Assembly: GCA_018712345.1 (NCBI GenBank)
Contig: DVHG01000001.1
Span: 1 to 64,000, forward strand
Direction of reading: 5' to 3'
Source: Candidatus Onthovicinus excrementipullorum
Lineage (GTDB): Bacteria > Bacillota > Clostridia > Oscillospirales > Acutalibacteraceae
Length of the DNA stretch: 64,000 nucleotides
Made by a program: the position numbers and the translations under genes. Under the pieces are notes generated by a model, which was given only the letters and a program-made list of their open reading frames with translations, made no database searches and had not been told where the DNA came from. Position 1 is the first letter of the stretch. Every line of letters begins with the position of its first letter. Shown here piece after piece: positions 17,985 through 26,475 of this stretch.

Positions 17985-18703
17985 GATAGAGCACCACCTT
18001 GATTTTTTTGACTCCTGGAAACAACTTGACTTTTATCCTTAACAGCCGTTCCGCCCTCCGCCTGGGGTTTGGAGCGGATCAGCTTAAGTATAACCTTAAA
18101 GAACAGGCGGAACGCGAACGCGATCACCGCGCCGAGCAGCGCTAGCGGCCGAATAGACAGATTGACATAGAACTCTGCGCTGCTGAACGTGGCGAGGTAG
18201 TCGGGCTGCACACTGATATCGTACTTGCGCACATGGCACGTGGAGCAGATATACGACAGCGGTGGGAAAACCATCCCACACACAAGGCCGTACTTCTCCG
18301 CACACTCCGCCGCCTGGCGGCCGCAGATATCCATCCGTAAGTAGAGGTCGTGGATGATGAGGTGGCGAATTATGATGGTGTGCAGCAGCCGTTTGACGCT
18401 GTAGGCCGCATCGCGCACGAGCTGGATCACGCCCTCCACGCCCTGATTGCGGTAGAATTTTTTGAGGATATTCTCCTCCTTTTTCTCCTCCTGTTTTTCC
18501 TCTTCCTTTTCCTGCGGCTTTTTCTCTTCCTCTTTCTTCTCCGGTTTTTCCTTTTTCGGCTTCGGATAGAGCGTGAATTTGAGGAAGGCATAACTCACGT
18601 CGGCCTTGAGGGTGCCCACAAAGCTGGCCCGAAAGTGGACTGGGATCAGCAGGAGAAGCAAAATTAACGCGATAATGCCGAGCAATATGTATAATGCGAT
18701 CAC
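17981..18703 (-). CDS. DUF2953 membrane protein
   Basis: A 240-residue protein with an N-terminal membrane segment (IALYILLGIIALILLLLLIP), a Lys/Glu repeat of about 40 residues (KPEKKEEEKKPQEKEEEKQ) predicted to be helical and charged, a conserved region around VQPDYLATFSSAEFYVNLSIRPLALL characteristic of DUF2953, and a final membrane segment. GTG at 18703 is chosen because AGGAGGG lies six bases before it; a TTG two codons earlier touches the ribosome site. It is found with gerW in many Clostridia and probably acts in the same process, but the molecular role is unknown. Confidence 0.8.
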   Translation of the reverse strand: MIALYILLGIIALILLLLLIPVHFRASFVGTLKADVSYAFLKFTLYPKPKKEKPEKKEEEKKPQEKEEEKQEEKKEENILKKFYRNQGVEGVIQLVRDAAYSVKRLLHTIIIRHLIIHDLYLRMDICGRQAAECAEKYGLVCGMVFPPLSYICSTCHVRKYDISVQPDYLATFSSAEFYVNLSIRPLALLGAVIAFAFRLFFKVILKLIRSKPQAEGGTAVKDKSQVVSRSQKNQGGALS

Positions 18704-18738
18704 GCCCAACCCTCCTTTTTTAGGCCGTTTTAATTATT

Positions 18739-19335
18739 TTAACCTGTCTGAGCGGATTCTTCAAGAGAAAAATCAGAATTTTCTACCGGAGTTTTCTCCG
18801 TGTTCTCTGCGGGACTTTCCTCCGCCTCCTCCGGGAGGGGCGGCAGCTCGTCCAGAGAGCTGATGCTGAAGCAGCGCAGAAAGTCGGCAGTCGTCTTATA
18901 CAGCAGCGGGCGGCCGGGCAGTTCCAAGCGCCCGCACTCCTCAATCAGCCTCTTCTGCACAAGGCTGGAGATTACGCCCGAGCAGTCTACTCCGCGCACC
19001 TGCTCCACAAACGCCTTAGTCACCGGCTGATTATATGCCACAACGGCCAGAACCTCAAACGCCGCCTGAGAGAGCGGGGCATTCCGCCGCACCTCCAGAA
19101 TGCTGCGAACCGTATCCACATACTCCGGCCGGGTACACATCTGGAACTTGTCCTCTATGGCGAGGATCTGGAGGCCGCTTTCACGCTCGTCAAGCTGGGC
19201 GGCCAGATTCAGTACGATCTGCTCCGCCTGCCCCTCACCGATTCCCAGCGCCTGGGCGATCCGCTTAAGCTCCACAGGCTCTCCACTCGCGAACAGGATG
19301 GCCTCTGCAGCCGCCGTCAGTTCCTTAGCGTTCAT
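18739..19335 (-). CDS. scpB: Segregation and condensation protein B
   Basis: The 198-residue ScpB contributes winged-helix domains to the SMC-ScpAB condensin complex. The core (MNAKELTAAAEAILFASGEPVELKRIAQAL, LAVVAYNQPVTKAFVEQVRGVD, LPGRPLLYKTT) matches the family. A Glu/Pro/Ser-rich acidic tail follows from about residue 165. ATG 19335 lies inside the end of scpA (11-base overlap) and has GGGAGAG upstream, giving the normal family N terminus. A 35-base gap leads to the DUF2953 gene. Confidence 0.93.
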   Translation of the reverse strand: MNAKELTAAAEAILFASGEPVELKRIAQALGIGEGQAEQIVLNLAAQLDERESGLQILAIEDKFQMCTRPEYVDTVRSILEVRRNAPLSQAAFEVLAVVAYNQPVTKAFVEQVRGVDCSGVISSLVQKRLIEECGRLELPGRPLLYKTTADFLRCFSISSLDELPPLPEEAEESPAENTEKTPVENSDFSLEESAQTG

Positions 19336-20056
19336 GGTGCATCTCTCCCTTCCGGACGAGGACCACCTGCGCCTGATCTCCGTCGCCGTCAATTTCAATC
19401 TTTTTATCCTTCACGAGCTCCAGCATGGCCAGAAAGGTGGCCACCATCTCCGACCGGGAGGAGGCCGATGTAAAAAAACCGATAAAGCTGCCGCGCGTAC
19501 CGCGCACAAGCTTTTTGAGGATATAAAATATCCGGGACCCGACGGAGACGATCTTCCGCGAGATGATGCCGGAAAAAGCCTCCGCCGGCGGTGGGAGGAA
19601 CCGCCTGCCGCGGCCCGCTGCGGCCAGATAGGCGCGGTAGAGCTCATCAGGCTCATGCAGGCGCGTATAGGAGGTATCCACCGGGAATTCCTGTGCTTCC
19701 CGCGTAAAGCGCAGGAAACCGTCCGTCTGCTCGGATAGCTTCTGCGCCATCAGCTTGCAGTCCCGGTACTCGAGCAGTTCTCCGGTGAGCTCCTGCTTGA
19801 GCTCCTGTGCCTGCGGATCAGCCGGGAGCAGTGAAACCGTTTTAATATAGACAAGGCGGGCGGCCATTTCCAAAAACTCGCTGGCAACCTCCATATCCGC
19901 CTCCTTCATCCGGCGGATATAGTCGGTATACTGCTCCACGAGCTCAATGATTGGGATATCGTAAATATTGAGCTTATGCTTAGTAATCAGGTGCAGGAGG
20001 AGATCCATCGGCCCCTCGAACACCTCCAGCTTATAAGAGAGCTTTTCCATAGCCAT
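19325..20056 (-). CDS. scpA: Segregation and condensation protein A
   Basis: The 243-residue kleisin subunit of SMC-ScpAB bridges the SMC heads. The N-terminal signature LEVFEGPMDLLLHLITKHKLNIYDIPI is clear. The middle is charged, and the C-terminal winged helix includes EMVATFLAMLELVKDKKIEI. The ATG at 20056 overlaps the stop of the site-2 protease gene (ATGA), indicating translational coupling. Confidence 0.95.
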   Translation of the reverse strand: MAMEKLSYKLEVFEGPMDLLLHLITKHKLNIYDIPIIELVEQYTDYIRRMKEADMEVASEFLEMAARLVYIKTVSLLPADPQAQELKQELTGELLEYRDCKLMAQKLSEQTDGFLRFTREAQEFPVDTSYTRLHEPDELYRAYLAAAGRGRRFLPPPAEAFSGIISRKIVSVGSRIFYILKKLVRGTRGSFIGFFTSASSRSEMVATFLAMLELVKDKKIEIDGDGDQAQVVLVRKGEMHHER

Positions 20057-20718
20057 CAGAAAAACCGGAACGGCAGCCCGGTGATGAAGTTGAACGCGCT
20101 GTATACCAGATTGGAAATCAGGTTCAGCGGCCAGCTGAGAACGCCCACCAGCAGCAGGACAAAGAGCACGATCATAATAATCCGCTCATACTGCATGACC
20201 TTCCAGTAATATTTATCCGGCAGGATCGCCCAAAAGATGCGGGACCCGTCAAGCGGTGGGACCGGGAGAAGATTAAATACGGCCAGATGGATATTGACAA
20301 TGGCCGCATACTGAAAGAAAAGCAGGAAAATATAGGCGGCCGTGTTGTAAAACTTCCCACAGATCTGCATCAGCACCATAAAAATGAATGCCATAATCAA
20401 ATTGGAGACGGGGCCGGCAAGTGCCGTCAGCGCCATACCCTTCTTGGGATTTTTAAAATTATTTTGGTTGACCGGCACCGGCTTTGCCCAGCCGAATCCC
20501 GTTAAAAAGATCAGGACAGCGCCCAAAGGATCCAAATGCTTCAGCGGATTCAGGGTCAGTCGCCCGCTAAGGCGCGCCGTACCGTCCCCCAGCTTATTGG
20601 CTGTCCAGGCATGGGCAAACTCATGAACGGGCAGCGTACAGAATACAACAAAGGCGGTCGAGAGTAAAAAAGCAAAGATACTGAGCATATCTCCGCCGCG
20701 AAGCACTTGAAGCAGCAT
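20056..20718 (-). CDS. Site-2 protease family membrane metalloprotease
   Basis: A 220-residue multi-pass protein of the short S2P/YwhC type. The zinc motif HEFAH (HExxH) lies in the first segment after TLPVHEF. The second metal motif is NLLPVPPLDGSR near residue 145-156, and about five membrane helices are predicted. It is cotranscribed with scpA by a four-base overlap, a frequent pairing in Firmicutes with unknown reason. ATG 20718 has AGGAGGAAAAACGG upstream. Substrate unknown. Confidence 0.88.
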   Translation of the reverse strand: MLLQVLRGGDMLSIFAFLLSTAFVVFCTLPVHEFAHAWTANKLGDGTARLSGRLTLNPLKHLDPLGAVLIFLTGFGWAKPVPVNQNNFKNPKKGMALTALAGPVSNLIMAFIFMVLMQICGKFYNTAAYIFLLFFQYAAIVNIHLAVFNLLPVPPLDGSRIFWAILPDKYYWKVMQYERIIMIVLFVLLLVGVLSWPLNLISNLVYSAFNFITGLPFRFF

Positions 20719-20802
20719 CCGTTTTTCCTCCTGATTGTAATGATTTGCACAGCGCCATACACGGGCACAACGCAGCCGGATATGGCGAACAATATGGTAA
20801 AT

Positions 20803-20831
20803 AGGGTACCGTAATTTCAGGGAAATGTCAA
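20803..20831 (-). promoter_or_regulatory. Possible promoter of the site-2 protease-scpAB-gerW unit
   Basis: On the minus strand TTGACA (20826-20831), a 17-base spacer, and TACCCT (20803-20808). The -35 is perfect but the -10 is poor. It lies in the only large gap (121 bases) between prmC and the protease gene. Confidence 0.35.
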
Positions 20832-20839
20832 GCCCGCGC

Positions 20840-21667
20840 TCATCTGCGGGCAAAGAGGGCACGCGGAAGCCCTGTGAGATCCCGGACGATCTCACAGGCG
20901 GAAAAATACGGTGCAAAAAGAGCGTGCACCGCCTCGGACTGGCCGTCCCCAAACTCCACACAGAGCCAGCCGCCCGGTCTAATTTTAGCTGGATAACATG
21001 CGGCGATTCCGCGGTAGAAGTCCAAGCCGTCCTCCCCGCCGTCGAGCGCCGAGGACGGCTCGTGCCGCACCTCCTCCTGGAGCGTTGCGAGCTCTGCTGA
21101 GGGGATGTAAGGCGGATTGGCCAGGATCAGATCAAACGGCCCCTCCGGAAGCACCTGGTCAAAGATATCTCCCGGCACCGGGACTGCGTTCGCTGTGCCG
21201 TTAAGTTCAATATTCTGCCGCAGATAGGCAAGTGCCTGCGGGGATTTTTCCACCAGCCATACCTGCGCATTGGGGCACATATGGGCCACACTGATGCCGA
21301 CACATCCGCTGCCGGCGCACAGATCCACGATCCGCCAGGGCCGCAGCCCGCACTCCTGCACGGCGAACTCCACGAGCAGCTCCGTCTCCGGGCGCGGGAT
21401 CAGCACCCCCTCCCCCACGCGGAAGCGGAGGGACATAAACTCCCACTCCCCAAGGATATACTGCAATGGCTCCCGCCTGAGTCGGCGGTCCACATACGCC
21501 CGCAGTTCCGCCTCACGGTTGAATAGATCGGGCAGATGCAGCCCCAGATGGCCGTGCCGAAACGGGCAGAGCGCGGAGACCAGCTCACGGGCCTCAAATT
21601 CCGCATCCTCAATCCCGCCGTCACGCAGGGCACGGGCAGTTTGGCCGATAGCCTGAGAAACGGTCAT
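20840..21667 (-). CDS. prmC: Release factor glutamine methyltransferase
   Basis: A 275-residue SAM-dependent methyltransferase that modifies the Gln of the GGQ motif of release factors RF1/RF2. It has an N-terminal helical domain with EPLQYILGEWEF, the SAM motif VDLCAGSGCVGI, and the catalytic NPPY loop (LILANPPYIPS). Start ATG 21667 overlaps the yqhQ stop (ATGA). The usual neighbour prfA is absent here, but the pairing with the DUF1385 gene is common in Clostridia. Confidence 0.93.
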   Translation of the reverse strand: MTVSQAIGQTARALRDGGIEDAEFEARELVSALCPFRHGHLGLHLPDLFNREAELRAYVDRRLRREPLQYILGEWEFMSLRFRVGEGVLIPRPETELLVEFAVQECGLRPWRIVDLCAGSGCVGISVAHMCPNAQVWLVEKSPQALAYLRQNIELNGTANAVPVPGDIFDQVLPEGPFDLILANPPYIPSAELATLQEEVRHEPSSALDGGEDGLDFYRGIAACYPAKIRPGGWLCVEFGDGQSEAVHALFAPYFSACEIVRDLTGLPRALFARR

Positions 21668-22656
21668 TTGATCGCATCATCCTCCCGGTTCCCGGTAATG
21701 ACAGCATTCATTGCGGCAATGGCAACTTCAATCATCCCGTCATCAGGCTCCTTGGTTGTCAGGCGCTGCATCCACAGGCCTGGCGCGGAGCAGATTTTGG
21801 TAAAGAGGTTATCATGCCTGCCGGCGTACTTGATGAACTCATAACTGATGCCCATTACAAGCGGTAAGATCAAGATTTTAATACACAGCCACACGGCCGT
21901 CAGATCGCGCAGCATAGGCGCCGCAATGGAGATGACAGAGGAGATCAAAATGCTGATGATGAGCACGACAAAGATAAAGCTCGTGCCGCAGCGCGGATGG
22001 AAACGGATCTGCTTCCGGACATTCTCCACCGTCAGTTCCTCCCCATACTCATAGCAGAAGATCGTCTTGTGCTCCGCGCCGTGGTAGCGGAACACGCGCT
22101 TGATATCCTTCGTACTGCCGACGATCGCAATATACGCAATAAAGATCAGGATCCGCATGACCCCCTCAATCAGCGCGCGGAAATTGGTCAGCACACCGTC
22201 CGCCAGCCCGTTGATCCAATTGGTCACCACCGTGGGCGCCCAGACAAAGAGGGCAAATGCGATAACCAGCCCGATGACCATAGCGATCGTACTTACGGCC
22301 GTCATCAGCTTGGGGCCAAAATGCTTTTCAATAAAGCGATCGAGCTTGGACTCTGCTGGTTCATCGTCGAGCAGCCCCTCTGTAGACTTTTCTGCCGAAT
22401 CCATCAGGCAGCCGAAGCCGACGATCATGGAGTCGATAAAGCCGTAGACACCACGGATCAGCGGCACACGGAGGATCCTGTATTTTTTTGCGATATCACG
22501 GTGCTCCTTCATCGTGACATCAATTGTGCCGTCGGGCTTGCGGACCGCCTGGGCGACCCCCTTCGGCCCGCGCATCATTACGCCCTCGATCAGGGCCTGA
22601 CCGCCGATTGAGGTCTTGTGGGTGGGACATTTTCGGTTTTTGACTGCCTGTTTCAT
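21664..22656 (-). CDS. yqhQ: DUF1385 membrane protein (YqhQ)
   Basis: The 330-residue protein carries the family hallmarks GGQALIEGVMMRGP near the N terminus, RVFRYHGAEHKTIFCYE (conserved His residues) and RFHPRCGTSF. It has several membrane segments between 115 and 270 and the ending APGLWMQRLTTKEPDD. Function is unknown; the gene is widely linked to prmC/prfA in Firmicutes, as here. Start ATG 22656 with AAGGGAG upstream. Confidence 0.9.
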   Translation of the reverse strand: MKQAVKNRKCPTHKTSIGGQALIEGVMMRGPKGVAQAVRKPDGTIDVTMKEHRDIAKKYRILRVPLIRGVYGFIDSMIVGFGCLMDSAEKSTEGLLDDEPAESKLDRFIEKHFGPKLMTAVSTIAMVIGLVIAFALFVWAPTVVTNWINGLADGVLTNFRALIEGVMRILIFIAYIAIVGSTKDIKRVFRYHGAEHKTIFCYEYGEELTVENVRKQIRFHPRCGTSFIFVVLIISILISSVISIAAPMLRDLTAVWLCIKILILPLVMGISYEFIKYAGRHDNLFTKICSAPGLWMQRLTTKEPDDGMIEVAIAAMNAVITGNREDDAIK

Positions 22657-22670
22657 TCATGAACTCCCTT

Positions 22671-24218
22671 TTATTTATCACACTCTGTGTTAGACTTCTG
22701 CTCCTTGACGATCTGCTCAAGCAGAAGAACCTCGCGTTCCTCCTGCTCCGTCAGCTCCGCCGGAGGAACCTGAAGGAGCTGGGCCTGCTCAATAGGCAGG
22801 GTGACGGTGACCGTCGTCCCCTCCCCCTCCACACTGGAGATATCGAGCGCCCCGCCGTGGCGGCGGATAATTTCATCCGTGACCGCAAGACCAATTCCAG
22901 AACCCCGCACAGAGGTGTTCGCCTTATAAAACTTCTCCTTGACGCGCGGCAGATCGTGTGCCGGAATGCCGCAGCCGTTGTCGGCGAAAGTGATGGTGAG
23001 CTTTCCCTCTTCCGTGGCGATGGCCGCCGTCACGTTGACCTTGCCGCCCTGTCCGGTGTACTTGATCGCATTATCCAGAATATTGACAAACGCCTGCTTG
23101 ATGCGGTCCCCATCCCCCTCCATTGGGGCGGGGAGCGTAGGCGCATTGTACTCGAGATCCACGCCCTCCCGGAGGGCGCGCTCCTTAAAGACATACATTG
23201 TATCGTCCAGCTCGGCCAGAACGTCTATCTTATCACGCTTCATGTTCATCCGGCCGGACTGGATCCGGGAGAAGTCGAGCAGATCCTCAACCAGGCTGCT
23301 CAGGCGCTCAGACTCGCTGACGATCGCCTTCATCCCCTTGCGGAATACATCGGGATCGGTAATTTCCGTCTGAGCCATCGTCTCTGCCCAGCCCTGGATA
23401 GCGGTCAGCGGAGTGCGCAGCTCATGGGAAACCGTCGAGATAAAATCATTCTTGATTTTTTCAGAATCTTCCAGCTCTCCGGCCATATAGTTAATGGTCT
23501 CACACAGCTCACCGATTTCATCATTATAGCGGTGGCTGTCGATTCGGGCGGCAAAATTCCCCTTAGCAATATCCTGTGCCGTCTTGCTGACCTTACGCAC
23601 CGGCTTGACGATGGACTGGATAAAAAAGTAGCCGGAGATCCACACCAGGAACATGCCAAACACACAGGCAACGCAGATGATTGTATCGATCACAGCCAGA
23701 TTGTGATCAATCTGCTCAAGGGAAGTGATGTACCGCACTGCGCCGGCCGAGCTTCTATTACTGCCGGAGATCAAAATCGTCCGCGCCATGACCTTCTCCC
23801 CGGAAGGCGTCCGGCAGACCGCGATGTGCTTGCTCTGGCTGTTCTCCAGGGCGGAAACATAGTCAGGCATCTCTGACCCGGACGGGATATCAAACCCGGA
23901 GGAGGACACGATGACATTCCCATTGCTGTCAAGCACCCAGACCTCCATTGTATCTTTCTCCTCAAAGCTCTCTACATAGCCGCGGGCGCCCGCCTCAAAG
24001 TGCTTTTCATCTGATCCGAGATAGACACTGAAATAGGAGGATACCAGGCTCTCGGAAATCTGGTTGAGGTTCATCTCCACGATGCTGTAATAATAGCGGT
24101 GGAGCACCAGGCAGGAAGCGATCGCAACGATCGCCAGAATCGCGACAATGACGCCGAATGTATTATACATCCAGCGCCTTGTAATTGCACTCATCTGAAA
24201 ACGCGGCGTGCGGAACAT
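22671..24218 (-). CDS. Membrane sensor histidine kinase (HAMP-HisKA-HATPase)
   Basis: A 515-residue kinase. It has two membrane segments (about 16-36 and 175-198) enclosing a ~140-residue extracellular sensor with the GNVIVSSSGFD motif of dCache/PAS-like sensors. Next come HAMP (IVKPVRKVSKTAQDIAKGNF) and the H box STVSHELRTPLT. The N box is QAFVNILDNAIKYT, with G boxes DNGCGIP and GSGIGLAV. ATG 24218 is preferred because AAGGAGG lies eight bases before it; an upstream frame extension has none. It is 50 bases after the response regulator gene and is its probable partner. Signal unknown. Confidence 0.92.
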   Translation of the reverse strand: MFRTPRFQMSAITRRWMYNTFGVIVAILAIVAIASCLVLHRYYYSIVEMNLNQISESLVSSYFSVYLGSDEKHFEAGARGYVESFEEKDTMEVWVLDSNGNVIVSSSGFDIPSGSEMPDYVSALENSQSKHIAVCRTPSGEKVMARTILISGSNRSSAGAVRYITSLEQIDHNLAVIDTIICVACVFGMFLVWISGYFFIQSIVKPVRKVSKTAQDIAKGNFAARIDSHRYNDEIGELCETINYMAGELEDSEKIKNDFISTVSHELRTPLTAIQGWAETMAQTEITDPDVFRKGMKAIVSESERLSSLVEDLLDFSRIQSGRMNMKRDKIDVLAELDDTMYVFKERALREGVDLEYNAPTLPAPMEGDGDRIKQAFVNILDNAIKYTGQGGKVNVTAAIATEEGKLTITFADNGCGIPAHDLPRVKEKFYKANTSVRGSGIGLAVTDEIIRRHGGALDISSVEGEGTTVTVTLPIEQAQLLQVPPAELTEQEEREVLLLEQIVKEQKSNTECDK

Positions 24219-24268
24219 GTGCCCGTTCCTCCTTCCTGCATTTCTTCCGTCCTCAAACCCGGGAACCT

Positions 24269-24967
24269 TCAGACAATCCACTTATACCCCATCCCCCAGA
24301 TGGTGATAAGGTGTTTTGGATCGGAGGGATTTTCCTCCAACTTGACGCGCAAACGCCGGATATTGACGTCCACGATCTTTTCCTCACCGAAATAGGAGGA
24401 CCCCCACACCTTATTGAGAATCTCCGTGCGGCTGAGGGCGGCGTTTGGGTTTTTAAAGAAGCACTCCATAATCTGGAATTCCACCTGCGTCAGCTCAATG
24501 GGGACATCTCCCTTCAAGAGCGTGCGGTTGCGAAGATTGAGCGTAAAGTCACCGAGCTGGATCTCACTGCGGCTGCTGCCGACGGTGTCACGGTTCATAT
24601 CCACCCTGCGGTAAACGGAATTGACGCGCGCCATCAGTTCGGAGGGGGAAAATGGCTTGGTGATATAATCATCCGCCCCGACGAGAAGACCCGTCACCTT
24701 ATCCATCTCCTGCGTGCGGGCGGAGAGCATGATAATTCCAAGCTGCTGGCTGCGCTCACGCAGCTTTTTGCACAGCTCCAGGCCATCCATCTCCGGCATC
24801 ATGATATCCAGCAGCGCAATGTCAAAATCGCCTCCGCAGTCATCAAAAATCTGCAGGGCCTGACGGCCGTTTTCCGCCTGCTGCACCTCATATCCCCCGC
24901 TTTTCAGATTGATGACGATAAACTCGCGAATCGCCTGTTCGTCCTCCGCGACCAGAACACGTTTCAC
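24269..24967 (-). CDS. OmpR-family response regulator
   Basis: A 232-residue regulator with a receiver domain (phosphorylatable Asp54 in LLDIMMPEMDG, Lys in DYITKPFSPSEL) and a C-terminal winged helix (VEFQIMECFFKNPNAALSRTEILNKVWG). GTG 24967 is chosen because AGGAG lies eight bases upstream; the ATG two codons earlier is only two bases from it. It lies 13 bases after the lipoprotein gene and before its kinase, in the same run as cdaA-cdaR. Confidence 0.92.
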   Translation of the reverse strand: MKRVLVAEDEQAIREFIVINLKSGGYEVQQAENGRQALQIFDDCGGDFDIALLDIMMPEMDGLELCKKLRERSQQLGIIMLSARTQEMDKVTGLLVGADDYITKPFSPSELMARVNSVYRRVDMNRDTVGSSRSEIQLGDFTLNLRNRTLLKGDVPIELTQVEFQIMECFFKNPNAALSRTEILNKVWGSSYFGEEKIVDVNIRRLRVKLEENPSDPKHLITIWGMGYKWIV

Positions 24968-24986
24968 AATCATTTCTCCTCTCGTT

Positions 24987-26444
24987 TTATGAATTGCTCA
25001 GCAAAATAAATCCGTTGACAACATCATCCTGGGTCACCTTTCGACTGGCGGCAGCCGGCCCCATACGCAGCGTATAGGTCAGGGTGTCATCCTCCACGAT
25101 CAGCACCTCATCCGCTGCGGTGATCTGCGCCCCGGCCGGATGGGCGATAATGGCGAATATCAGGCTGCCGCGCACCTGCGTGGCATAATCGTAATCATAA
25201 AAGGACCAGGTCCTGTTTGTAATATCGGCGACGACCGTCACGTTATTGGTCAGGTTCGGAAAGTTACCGGAGACCCAGTCGTCCTTAAACAGGAACATGT
25301 ACGAATCGCTGAAATTAATCACGCTGTTTTCAATGGGGACCAGTTTATCGCCGGAAAAATTGCACCAGACCGTCAGGGAGACCCGCTCATCTGTCGCAGC
25401 TTCTGCGGCATCTCCCGCTGTACTGCTGCTTGCATTTACGGCGGACGGATTGCTGCTGCCCGCCAGCACCAGCTGTGACGGCACCTCAATATAGCCGTCA
25501 CTGTTGATGTCCCGGCAGGTAATGTTGGCTGTGCGGTAAGTATCGCGAACAAGACTTCCTCCGGGATCTGAGGGCTGGATACGCACCAGCCTACCATCCG
25601 TCCACTGGAGGATATCGGTAAACATCCCCTCCTCCTTAGTGGTGCAGTCCAGAAACACGGTTGCCGGATCGCTATCGCCCGTGGCAGGCTGGACAGCCAT
25701 CTGCGTACAGTTCACCGCCGCGGAGGACAGCGTGACCTCACTGATCGCAGTGACAGATGCAGCCATTGTCCCGTTTGGCTGAACAGTATCCTGAATTTTC
25801 AGCAGCTTGGCCTGAAGCCGTGCGGGTACGGCGGTATCCTGCTGCGTACTGGAGACGGACGCCGCAGTAGTAACGAGCAACAGCTCACGGTCGTAATCCC
25901 CGTCAAGATCCATGCAGGACATCATCCGGTAAGGTTCACTGGACAGGCTGCGCAGATATCCGGAATCCGGATAGTACATGTATACAGAGAGCATCCGATC
26001 CTGGCTGCCGGAGATTCCCCAGCCGACGACGATCTCCCGGACGCCGTCGCTGTCCATATCCTCCAGGGAGACGGAGACCACCTCGCTCCCCTCTCCTCGG
26101 ATATTGGCGCACAGGGACCAGTTCCAGCCGTCGCTCTTAAAGAGCATCATCTGGCAGATATTCTTATCCAGACTGTTCACATAGAAGGCAAGCGCCTCCT
26201 CCAGCCCATCCCCGTCGAGATCCTCCAGGATAAAGGCGGAGTGATACTCCCCCTCATACGGCGCCTTGAGCACGGCGTTCGCCCCCGCCGTCTCTGCAAA
26301 CGCCTCCTGCAGACCGGCACTCTCCCCAAAATAGCGCGGCGGGCGCATAAGCTGGTCCGGAGAGAGCAGCTTAAAATCGCACCCGGAGAGCAGCAGGAGC
26401 AGAAGCGCAATTACTGCGGATGCGGTCATCATTCTCTTTTTCAT
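24987..26444 (-). CDS. Lipoprotein with DxDxDG repeat motifs, cotranscribed with a two-component system
   Basis: A 485-residue protein with a lipoprotein signal (LLLLLLSGC, Cys22). It has several acidic loops of EF-hand/FG-GAP type: DLDGDGLEEAL (75-85), DMDSDGVREIV, DLDGDYDREL and DINSDGYIEV. These suggest a calcium-binding propeller or VCBS-like fold outside the membrane. An Ala/Ser-rich linker at about 330-360 precedes the C-terminal domain. The gene lies 31 bases after cdaR and 13 bases before the response regulator. A role as a co-sensor for the following kinase is an inference from gene order. ATG 26444 has AAGGAGGG upstream. Confidence 0.8.
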   Translation of the reverse strand: MKKRMMTASAVIALLLLLLSGCDFKLLSPDQLMRPPRYFGESAGLQEAFAETAGANAVLKAPYEGEYHSAFILEDLDGDGLEEALAFYVNSLDKNICQMMLFKSDGWNWSLCANIRGEGSEVVSVSLEDMDSDGVREIVVGWGISGSQDRMLSVYMYYPDSGYLRSLSSEPYRMMSCMDLDGDYDRELLLVTTAASVSSTQQDTAVPARLQAKLLKIQDTVQPNGTMAASVTAISEVTLSSAAVNCTQMAVQPATGDSDPATVFLDCTTKEEGMFTDILQWTDGRLVRIQPSDPGGSLVRDTYRTANITCRDINSDGYIEVPSQLVLAGSSNPSAVNASSSTAGDAAEAATDERVSLTVWCNFSGDKLVPIENSVINFSDSYMFLFKDDWVSGNFPNLTNNVTVVADITNRTWSFYDYDYATQVRGSLIFAIIAHPAGAQITAADEVLIVEDDTLTYTLRMGPAAASRKVTQDDVVNGFILLSNS

Positions 26445-26475
26445 CCTGCAGCCCTCCTTTCCTCCGGGTTCTGCA

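Noticed and set aside
18480-18560. T/C-rich tract that could resemble a simple-sequence repeat
   Set aside because: It encodes the Lys/Glu segment of the DUF2953 protein in the minus-strand frame.
20869-20898. Inverted repeat CCTGTGAGAT...ATCTCACAGG that looks like a terminator
   Set aside because: It lies inside the last codons of prmC with no T run, and the ORF continues past it.
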